Translations under genes and position numbers: made by a program | Part shown: positions 1-5,387 of the stretch, piece by piece | How positions within the stretch are numbered: the stretch's first letter is position 1 | Layout: the number at the start of each line of letters is the position of its first letter | Source: an uncultured Planctomycetales bacterium | Lineage (GTDB): Bacteria; Planctomycetota; Planctomycetia; Isosphaerales; Isosphaeraceae | NCBI GenBank assembly: GCA_937907525.1 | Contig: CALCIB010000122.1 | Location: 1-10,170 of the forward strand | Reading direction: 5' to 3' | DNA length: 10,170 nt | Notes under the pieces: model-generated | What the model saw: the letters and a program-made list of their open reading frames with translations, nothing else | What the model was told of the DNA's origin: nothing | Databases searched by the model: none

Positions 1-23
1 CCTTCTCCCTCAAGGGGAGAAGG
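1..23. repeat. Hairpin at left edge, probable end of a dispersed intergenic repeat
   Basis: A perfect 9-bp inverted repeat (CCTTCTCCC at 1-9, GGGAGAAGG at 15-23) encloses a 5-nt loop. It resembles the first hairpin of the element near the right edge (10080-10100), which has the same CTTC..CCC / GGG..GAAG design. If this copy is inverted relative to the right-hand one, its second hairpin would lie just outside the window. It could instead be the terminator of an upstream gene, but no T-run follows on the + strand. Confidence 0.5.
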
Positions 24-73
24 CGAGATCCGCCGTGGCTCGTTCCCTCCCGCGGCGTTGGCGGACGCCCCCC

Positions 74-104
74 TGGTTCGCGTATGGTTCCCACATGGTA
101 CAAT
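74..104 (+). promoter_or_regulatory. Possible promoter of the nfeD-floA cluster
   Basis: TACAAT at 99-104 matches the sigma-70 type -10 consensus at five of six positions and stands out in very GC-rich DNA. A poor -35-like TGGTTC lies at 74-79 with 19-bp spacing. Transcription would start near 111, leaving a leader of about 45 nt. That leader contains a 6-bp GC stem (CCGGCG at 113-118, CGCCGG at 124-129). The weak -35 keeps confidence low. Confidence 0.35.
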
Positions 105-155
105 CGAACGAACCGGCGGGCGTCGCCGGGCGGGGTCGCGCGCGCGGAGGGGGTC

Positions 156-725
156 ATGGGCGATGCGTTCTGGCCGGTCGTCTTCCTGGCGATGGGGCTT
201 TTGCTCGTCTCGCTGGAGCTGTTCGTCCCCTCGGGCGGGTTCATCGGCCTGAGCGCGGCGGTCTGCCTGGGGTTGGGGCTCTGGAACGCCTTCCAGACGT
301 CGACCTCCCTGGGGACGACGTTCCTCCTGATCGACTTCGTCGCCGTGCCGGTCACCGTGGTGGTGGCGTTTCGGCTCTGGGCGCGGTCGTCGCTGGGGCG
401 AAGGTTCGTGCTGGGGCCGCCGGACGACGACGAGGTCGCGGTCTCCCATTCGGCCGGTCGGATCGAGGAACTGATCGGACTCGACGGCCGAGCGCTGACG
501 CCTCTGCGCCCCAGCGGCCACGTCGAGGTCCGGGGCCGACGCTACGACGGCATGGCCGAATCCGGCTTGATCCCCCGGGGCGCCGCGGTACGGGTCGTGC
601 AGGCGCGATCCGGCCAGGTGGTGGTCCGGCTCGTCGGGCCCTCCGCGACGACGCCCCCGCCGGCCGCCGGCGACCCCCCGGCCGACCTTGACGACCTCGA
701 CGTCGAAAACCCCCAACTCATCTAA
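156..725 (+). CDS. Short NfeD-family membrane protein with C-terminal OB-fold
   Basis: This 189-residue protein belongs to the short NfeD class. Hydrophobic segments lie at about residues 6-24, 28-43 and 55-71. The hallmark LELFVPSGGFIGL sits at the end of the first segment, as in other NfeD proteins. The last ~80 residues read as the NfeD OB-fold, with GLDGRALTPLRPSGHVEVRG and a following G..V.VV..R.G.VVVRLV pattern. The ClpP-like serine protease domain of long NfeD proteins is absent. Short NfeD proteins are known partners of flotillin/SPFH proteins, and floA follows after 12 nt. An ATG at 84 in the same frame would add 24 residues, but ATG 156 is preferred because GGAGGGGG lies at 146-153 and the added residues are not membrane-like. 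The family call is firm; the detailed role (partner or regulator of FloA in the membrane) is inferred from family and context. Confidence 0.9.
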   Translation: MGDAFWPVVFLAMGLLLVSLELFVPSGGFIGLSAAVCLGLGLWNAFQTSTSLGTTFLLIDFVAVPVTVVVAFRLWARSSLGRRFVLGPPDDDEVAVSHSAGRIEELIGLDGRALTPLRPSGHVEVRGRRYDGMAESGLIPRGAAVRVVQARSGQVVVRLVGPSATTPPPAAGDPPADLDDLDVENPQLI

Positions 726-737
726 GGATCCCCCTCC

Positions 738-1808
738 ATGAGCCCGCTGTTTCTAGCCCAGGCGAACCCGCCGTCGATCCACACCCTGTTTTGGCTGGGG
801 ATCATCACCCTCGGCGTGATCGCCCTGCTGGGCGGGATCTTCGTGACCAAGTATTTCAACCTTTGGATTCAGGCGTACCTGACCGAGGCCAAGGTCAGCA
901 TCGTGGATCTGGTGGGGATGTCGTTCCGGAAGGTGAATCCGAACATCATCGTCCGCTCCAAGATCATGGCCTATCAGGCGCGGCTCAACGAGAAGGACGG
1001 CCTGACCACGCGGGCGCTTGAGTCGCACTATCTGGCCGGCGGCAACGTCCCCAACGTGATTCGGGCCTTGATCGCGGCGAACCGGGCGGACATCCCGCTC
1101 TCGTACAAGCAGGCGACGGCGATCGACCTGGCCGGCCGCAACGTGCTGGAGGCGGTGCAGACCAGCGTCAACCCCAAGGTGATCCCCTGCCCGGACCCCA
1201 GCCAGGGCCGCAGCACCATCGACGGCGTCGCCCGCGACGGGATTCAACTGAAGGTGAAGGCCAAGGTGACGGTGCGGACCAACCTCGACCGCCTGGTGGG
1301 GGGGGCGACCGACGAGACCATCATCGCCCGCGTCGGCGAGGGGATCGTCAACGCCATCGGCTCGGCCGACACCCACATGATGGTGCTGGAGAAGCCCGAC
1401 TCGATCTCCAAGCGGGTGCTGGAGAAGGGCCTGGACGCCGGCACGGCGTATGAGATCCTCTCCATCGACATCGCCGACATCGACGTGGGCGACAACATCG
1501 GCGCCAACCTCCAGGCGCTTCGGGCCGAGGCCGACACCCGGGTCGCCCGGGCCGCGGCCGAGTCGCGGCGGGCGTTCGCGGTGGCCCAGGAGCAGGAGCA
1601 GATGGCGTCGGTGCAGGAGAACCGGGCGAAGGTCGTGCTGGCCGAGGCCGAGGTCCCCCTGGCCATCGCCGACGCCTTCCGCCGCGGCCAGTTGGGCCTG
1701 GGCGACTACTACAACCTGATGAACATCCAGGCCGACACCGAGATGCGAACGGCCATCGCCGGCGGCGACTCCCGCCGGACGCCGACGCCGACGCCGTCGC
1801 CGCAGTGA
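738..1808 (+). CDS. floA: Flotillin-like protein FloA
   Basis: This 356-residue protein matches FloA (UPF0365, SPFH/PHB superfamily) along its full length. A membrane-inserted hydrophobic segment lies at about residues 17-37. It is followed by the FloA-type stretch FNLWIQAYLTEAKV, the region with NPNIIVRSKIMAYQARL, TSVNPKVIPCP, and DIDVGDNIGANLQALRAEAD. An Ala/Glu-rich predicted coiled coil covers about residues 255-310. The family signature GDYYNLMNIQADTEMR lies near the C-terminus, followed by a short Pro/Thr tail (PTPTPTPSPQ) encoded by an imperfect GACGCC repeat. In Bacillus, FloA oligomerises in lipid microdomains and influences membrane fluidity and membrane-protein assembly. AAGGA at 724-728 overlaps the nfeD stop codon and is a suitable ribosome site, which supports co-transcription with nfeD. 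An 8-G run at 1298-1305 is the only sequence oddity, and the frame continues normally through it. Confidence 0.95.
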   Translation: MSPLFLAQANPPSIHTLFWLGIITLGVIALLGGIFVTKYFNLWIQAYLTEAKVSIVDLVGMSFRKVNPNIIVRSKIMAYQARLNEKDGLTTRALESHYLAGGNVPNVIRALIAANRADIPLSYKQATAIDLAGRNVLEAVQTSVNPKVIPCPDPSQGRSTIDGVARDGIQLKVKAKVTVRTNLDRLVGGATDETIIARVGEGIVNAIGSADTHMMVLEKPDSISKRVLEKGLDAGTAYEILSIDIADIDVGDNIGANLQALRAEADTRVARAAAESRRAFAVAQEQEQMASVQENRAKVVLAEAEVPLAIADAFRRGQLGLGDYYNLMNIQADTEMRTAIAGGDSRRTPTPTPSPQ

Positions 1809-1866
1809 CCCCGACCGCGTCGGTCCCGCCGGCCGCCGTCCCGAACGAACGACCGTGGGAGCGGAG

Positions 1867-2682
1867 ATGAGGATGCTGGAAACCTTGTCGCAGTTCATCG
1901 TCCCCTTGATCTTCCTGGCCATCTGGGCCTTGACCTCGATCCTCAACCGCGACGGCCAACCGCTCCCCAGGCGGCCCGCCGCGGGGCCGGGACGAGGGCC
2001 GGGCCCAGGGACCGAGCCGCGCCCGGAGGACGGTTTCGCGCCCGGCCGCGCCGAGGCCCCTCCGCCAAGGCGCGACCCCCTGGCCGCCGCCCGCGCCGAG
2101 GAGGCCGCCTCCTCCCGAGCCGCGTCGGGAGGATCGGTCGCGCCTCGGAGCTTCGAACCGCCGCCGGGGTCGGCGTCGGCCCGGATCGGGACGGCCCGCC
2201 CCCCCGGCCGAACCACCGACGCCGACGTCTACGTCATCGACGACGAGATGATCTTCATCGACCCCGTCACCCGCCGCCGGATCGGCGCGGCGACCGTCCC
2301 GCCTCACCCCCAGCCGACGAACCGGCCGCCCCGACGCCGGTCGAAGGAGCGCCGCCCGAGTCAGGCCCCGGCCCGGTCGAGCGACGCCGACGCCGAGACC
2401 CGGCGCGCCTTGTCCGAGCAGATCGGCAAGGCGATGGGCCAGAACCAGAGCCAGGCGTTGACGAACCTGGCCCCGCTCTCCACCGCCCTCGCCGGCCTGA
2501 GCGCCGCGTCGCTCCACACGACGACCGCCGCCGCCACCGTCACCCGAACCGAAGCCCTCCCCACCCTCTCCGCCCCCGAAGTCCAGCGCATGCTGGCCGA
2601 CCCCCGCCACGTCCGCGAAGCGGCCCTCCTCGCCGAGATCCTCAAGCCCCCCGTCAGCCGCCGCCCCAGGCGGAAGATCTGA
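1867..2682 (+). CDS. Uncharacterised single-pass membrane protein of the FloA cluster
   Basis: I do not recognise a named family. From ATG 1867 the protein has 271 residues. A hydrophobic helix lies at about residues 7-26 (FIVPLIFLAIWALTSIL), followed by roughly 90 residues rich in Pro, Arg, Ala and Gly that look disordered. Next is an ordered-looking acidic/hydrophobic patch, DVYVIDDEMIFIDPVTRR, at residues 120-137. A second basic linker leads to a mostly helical C-terminal third ending in VREAALLAEILKPPV (249-263) and a basic tail. From memory, similar EIL.PP tails occur in proteins encoded beside floA in other planctomycetes, which would make this a conserved accessory gene; that is unverified. 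It starts 58 nt after floA on the same strand. Starts at GTG 1855, ATG 1867 and ATG 1873 are all possible. GGAG at 1858-1861 serves 1867, and GGAG at 1863-1866 serves 1873. Confidence 0.8.
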   Translation: MRMLETLSQFIVPLIFLAIWALTSILNRDGQPLPRRPAAGPGRGPGPGTEPRPEDGFAPGRAEAPPPRRDPLAAARAEEAASSRAASGGSVAPRSFEPPPGSASARIGTARPPGRTTDADVYVIDDEMIFIDPVTRRRIGAATVPPHPQPTNRPPRRRSKERRPSQAPARSSDADAETRRALSEQIGKAMGQNQSQALTNLAPLSTALAGLSAASLHTTTAAATVTRTEALPTLSAPEVQRMLADPRHVREAALLAEILKPPVSRRPRRKI

Positions 2683-2700
2683 GGACGCCCGCGACGCGAT

Positions 2701-2733
2701 CCGACGCCGCGACCGGGACCGTCGCGGCGTCGG
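2701..2733 (+). terminator. Strong GC hairpin after the FloA cluster
   Basis: A perfect 13-bp inverted repeat (CCGACGCCGCGAC at 2701-2713, GTCGCGGCGTCGG at 2721-2733) has a 7-nt loop. It begins 18 nt after the stop codon of the third cluster gene, where a terminator or mRNA 3'-end stabiliser is expected. No clear T-tract follows (TCGGGATTTC), so it is not a classical intrinsic terminator. It may act as an RNA 3'-end structure, perhaps bidirectionally. Confidence 0.6.
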
Positions 2734-2846
2734 TCGGGATTTCGCCGGTCGCGCCGCGCGACGTTCGGCGACGTTGTGAGAAAGCGCTCCAGGGGGCGCC
2801 GCGCCGCGCCGATATCTACATCTGGCCCGGCCATCCGCCGGCTTCA

Positions 2847-2870
2847 TATAAAAACGCCAAAGGCTTGGCG
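2847..2870 (+). promoter_or_regulatory. AT-rich island and short hairpin upstream of the thioredoxin-YHS gene
   Basis: The stretch from about 2811 to 2880 is unusually AT-rich for this DNA. TATAAA at 2847-2852 could be a -10 element, but no convincing -35 lies 16-18 bp upstream (GGCCCG at 2824-2829). Immediately after it, CGCCAA (2855-2860) and TTGGCG (2865-2870) form a 6-bp stem with a 4-nt loop. This would fall at the start of the leader of the gene beginning at 2978. Another 8-bp motif, GCGACGTT, is repeated directly at 2758-2765 and 2768-2775, one helical turn apart. All of this is suggestive only. Confidence 0.3.
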
Positions 2871-2977
2871 CGCCTCTCTTCTTGAGCGGCTTCTCCACGG
2901 ATGGGCGGCGTCCGACGCGCTCGGACGCCCACTCAACGACCGCACCCAGCGACACGCCCGTCGATCAAGGAGAAGCG

Positions 2978-3940
2978 ATGTCTTCCCAGCGTCTCCTCAC
3001 GCCCATCGTCCGCCTCGCCGCGCTCGCCGCCGTCGCCGCGGGGGGCGCCGCCCGATCCCTCGCCGACGAACCCGCCGTCTCCTGGCGCGGCGACTACGCC
3101 TCGGCCCTGGCGGAATCCCAATCCTCCGGCCGACCGCTTTGGATCCAGTTCACCGGCTCGTGGTGCCCCAACTGCGCCCGGATGGAGCGCGACTCGTTCC
3201 CCAGCCCGACGGTCGCCGCCCGCGCCAACTCCGAATTCGTCCCGGTGAAGCTCCAGGCCGACGCCAACCAGGAAATGGCCGTGGACCTGGGCCTCACCGG
3301 CATCCCCGCCAGCGTGATCGTCGCCCCGGATCGAAACGTCCTGGCCGTCCATCAGGGCTACCTGGGCCCCGAGGAACTCGACGGCATGCTGGCGACGGCC
3401 GCCGCGGCCGTCGCGCCTCGACCGGAGCCGAGGACGGAGGAGGCGAGGGAGGCGGAGCTGGCCGGCTTCTGCCCGGTGAGCCTCGTCGTCGATCGCGAGT
3501 TGGTCGCGGGTCGCGCCGAGTTCGCCGCGGAGTACGACGGCCGAGTCTACCGCCTGGCGAGCGCCGAGGCGCTGGAGTCGTTCCGCGGCGACCCCGAGCG
3601 GTTCGTCCCCGCCAACGACGGCCGCTGCCCGGTCGAGCGGCTCGACGCCCACCGCGACACCCCCGGCGACCCCCGGCTCGGCGCGTTGTACAAGGACCAT
3701 CTCTACCTTTGCGCGTCGAAGGCCGACCGCGCCCGCTTCATGGCCCATCCCCGGCGGTACGCGGCCGTCGGCGTGGAGGACGGCGGCGGCTGCCCGCACT
3801 GCCTCGCCGAGCGCGGCGAGACCGTCCCCGGCGACCCCCGCTTCAGCCTCACCCTCGACGGCCGCCGCTACTGGTTCCCCGACGAAGGCCACCGCGGCGC
3901 GTTTCTGTCGCTGGCGCCTTCGGATACGATCCGCCGCTGA
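2978..3940 (+). CDS. Exported thioredoxin-fold protein with three tandem YHS-like modules
   Basis: The product has 320 residues. Residues 1-29 form a signal peptide with a likely cleavage site after SLA (29/30), so it should act outside the cytoplasm. Residues ~36-145 are a thioredoxin fold of the Thioredoxin_7/DsbD-gamma-like type: redox motif W62-C-P-N-C66, and the cis-proline loop GIPAS with P110. Three modules of ~50 residues follow, starting at C165, C217 and C272. Each has a CP start, a [YHD]xGRxY or similar aromatic core, and the first two end in an F..[DH]P..[FY] motif (DPERF, HPRRY), typical of YHS-like domains. Modules 2 and 3 share a PGDPR sequence, which indicates internal duplication. 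Module 3 carries CPHC. Metal binding combined with thiol chemistry is plausible but inferred. ATG 2978 is chosen for AAGGAGAAG at 2967-2975; a TTG at 2882 in frame lacks support and would bury the signal peptide. Confidence 0.88.
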   Translation: MSSQRLLTPIVRLAALAAVAAGGAARSLADEPAVSWRGDYASALAESQSSGRPLWIQFTGSWCPNCARMERDSFPSPTVAARANSEFVPVKLQADANQEMAVDLGLTGIPASVIVAPDRNVLAVHQGYLGPEELDGMLATAAAAVAPRPEPRTEEAREAELAGFCPVSLVVDRELVAGRAEFAAEYDGRVYRLASAEALESFRGDPERFVPANDGRCPVERLDAHRDTPGDPRLGALYKDHLYLCASKADRARFMAHPRRYAAVGVEDGGGCPHCLAERGETVPGDPRFSLTLDGRRYWFPDEGHRGAFLSLAPSDTIRR

Positions 3941-3956
3941 CTGCGGCGCGGTTTTT
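3929..3956 (+). terminator. Candidate intrinsic terminator overlapping the thioredoxin-YHS stop codon
   Basis: CGCCGC (3932-3937) pairs with GCGGCG (3943-3948) around the loop TGACT, which contains the TGA stop codon. Allowing a bulged C at 3949, the stem extends by C-G, a G-U wobble and A-T pairs. A run of five T residues lies at 3952-3956. The arrangement fits a Rho-independent terminator, although three bases separate the perfect stem from the T-run. It would separate this gene from the YihY-family gene that starts 67 nt after the stop. Confidence 0.5.
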
Positions 3957-4007
3957 GCTCCGTCGATCGCCCGGGCATGGTTCGGCGCGGCCGCGACGAG
4001 GGTGACG

Positions 4008-5045
4008 ATGAACGCGACGGAGCGACGGTTTCGATCGGCGATGGACCTGGGGGGCCTCTCGCTCCGCGAAGCCCTCGGACGGACCTGGGCCAAGATGAAC
4101 GAGCACGAGTTGATGACTCGGGCCGCGGCGATCACGTTCTACGCGCTGGCCTCGCTGGTGCCGTTTTTGGCCCTGCTCGTCCTGATCGCCGCCCACCTGC
4201 TCCCCTGGATCGCCCGCGGCCAGGACCTGGACCCCATGACGATGCTGCGCTCGGTCCTTCCCGCCGACGCGGCGTCGCTTCTGGGAGGGCAACTCGAGGA
4301 CGTCCGCGGCCGCGGCAACGCCGGGCTGGCCTCCGCGGGCACCCTGGCGGTGCTGTGGTTGAATTCCAGTCTGTTCATGGCCGTGATGGACGCGGCCAAC
4401 GTGATCGCGGGCGTCACCGAGACCCGCCCCTACTGGAAGCGCCGGCTCATGGGCGTGATGATGGCCGTGCTGGTCGCCGTCCTTTTGATCCTGGCCCTGG
4501 CCAGCACCCTGCTTTGGCCGCAGATCCTGGGCCTCATGAAGCTGGGCGCCCTCTCGGAGGTCGCCCTGACCGCCGCCCAGGCGCTGAGCGTCCTGGGGGT
4601 GGTCCTGGTCAGCTTCGCCCTGGCGATGTACTTCGCCCCCGACGCCCGGCAGCGCTGGGAGTGGATCACCCCCGGCAGCCTGCTGGGCTCGCTCCTGCTG
4701 GTGGGGGTCAGCCAGGCGTTCCGGTTCTACGTCCAGCGCTGGGGGGATTATAGCGCGACTTACGGCTCGCTGGCCGGGGTGGTGGTCCTGACCAGTTGGA
4801 TGTGGATCTGCGCGGTGGAGCTGCTGGCCGCGGCCGAGTTCAACAAGGTGATCGAGGACGCCTCGCCCTTCGGCAAGGACTACGGCCAGCGCCGGGAGGA
4901 CGCCGCCACCCGGGCGCGCGCCGAGGGCTTCTTCCGGTCGTTCTTCAGGCGGGGGCCGATCCAGGCGCCGCCGAACCGGATGCGGCCGCCTTTGCTCCCC
5001 GAGGCCCCGGACGAGGAGGGCGCGCCGGACGACTCGGGACCATGA
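4008..5045 (+). CDS. YihY/virulence factor BrkB family membrane protein
   Basis: This 345-residue integral membrane protein carries the YihY/BrkB (UPF0761) fold. There are six hydrophobic segments at about residues 41-65, 104-131, 147-175, 186-211, 220-242 and 252-278. Family landmarks include RAAAITFYALASLVPFLALL in helix 1, ANVIAGVTETRPYWKRRLMG after helix 2, YFAPDARQRWEWITPGSLLG before helix 5, and YGSLAGVVVLTSWMWICAVE in helix 6 with the invariant-looking YxxxYGSLAG run just before it. The 67-residue cytoplasmic-type tail is charged then Pro-rich and longer than in E. coli YihY (about 290 residues in total). The biochemical function of the family is unsettled; transport or envelope roles have been proposed, and the old 'ribonuclease BN' label is considered wrong. 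GAGGG at 3998-4002 favours ATG 4008 over GTG 4002. No functional link to neighbours is visible. Confidence 0.93.
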   Translation: MNATERRFRSAMDLGGLSLREALGRTWAKMNEHELMTRAAAITFYALASLVPFLALLVLIAAHLLPWIARGQDLDPMTMLRSVLPADAASLLGGQLEDVRGRGNAGLASAGTLAVLWLNSSLFMAVMDAANVIAGVTETRPYWKRRLMGVMMAVLVAVLLILALASTLLWPQILGLMKLGALSEVALTAAQALSVLGVVLVSFALAMYFAPDARQRWEWITPGSLLGSLLLVGVSQAFRFYVQRWGDYSATYGSLAGVVVLTSWMWICAVELLAAAEFNKVIEDASPFGKDYGQRREDAATRARAEGFFRSFFRRGPIQAPPNRMRPPLLPEAPDEEGAPDDSGP

Positions 5046-5387
5046 ATGCGGGCCTCGTGGAAAGTTCGCCTTGAACTCGAGGCGTCCAGCGCCTATCGTG
5101 GCGGACGCCTCGATGCTGGAAGCGACGGCAATGGATTGCGACACGAGGTCGAGCAGGGCGGACGGCTTCGCCCCACCACTCGCCAGGCATCGCGTCGAAC
5201 CATCTCCCTCCGTTTCCGCCTCCCGGCGGATCCCGCGTCGCCCGTTCGACGCCGATCCCGTTCTCCTCTGGGACATGCAACGCAACGCCCCTCGCGCGGC
5301 CCCGCGCCCGGACCCGGGAAGGTTCGGCGCCGCGGAATCCGGCCGGCGGGGAGGCCCGGAATCACCGAGCTGAAGGAGACAGGCCCG
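5046..5387. other. 342-bp intergenic region before the TPR gene
   Basis: No convincing gene lies here. The frame of the downstream TPR gene stays open back to an ATG at 5046, but the resulting 114 residues are an Arg/Pro/Ser-rich mix with no domain-like pattern and would place the hydrophobic N-terminus of the TPR protein internally. Apart from the promoter/inverted repeat at 5071-5113, a 6-bp stem with a TCCC loop (TCCGCC at 5215-5220, GGCGGA at 5225-5230) is present. The region ends with the ribosome site AAGGAG at 5373-5378. Confidence 0.6.
5071..5113 (+). promoter_or_regulatory. Possible sigma-70 promoter enclosed by an 11-bp inverted repeat
   Basis: TTGAAC (5071-5076) and TATCGT (5094-5099) are separated by exactly 17 bp, each matching four of six consensus bases. 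A perfect inverted repeat, TCGAGGCGTCC at 5077-5087 and GGACGCCTCGA at 5103-5113, flanks the -10 element: the left arm starts directly after the -35, and the right arm spans the expected start site. This geometry suits a repressor operator for the TPR gene. Alternatively, the repeat is an RNA hairpin ending the YihY-family transcript, since it begins 31 nt after that stop codon; no T-run follows. Confidence 0.4.

Noticed and set aside
1778..1801. Imperfect GACGCC hexamer repeat at the end of floA
   Set aside because: Only three exact units and one variant. It simply encodes the Pro/Thr tail and is not evidence of a separate element.
1813..1825. Small hairpin GACCG-CGT-CGGTC between floA and the third gene
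   Set aside because: Only five base pairs with no T-run. Such short GC stems are expected by chance here, so it was not called a terminator.
753..2216. Long minus-strand frame opposite floA and the third cluster gene
   Set aside because: Low-complexity His/Val/Asp/Gly-rich translation with no recognisable fold. The + strand encodes an unmistakable FloA.
2776..4005. Plus-strand frame of about 409 codons overlapping the thioredoxin-YHS gene
   Set aside because: Its translation is dominated by Arg, Pro and Gly, the usual signature of an off-frame reading of GC-rich DNA.
5046..5387. In-frame N-terminal extension of the TPR protein from ATG 5046, directly after the upstream stop codon
   Set aside because: The extension is Arg/Pro/Ser-rich and unstructured, would bury the hydrophobic N-terminus, and a good ribosome site precedes ATG 5388.
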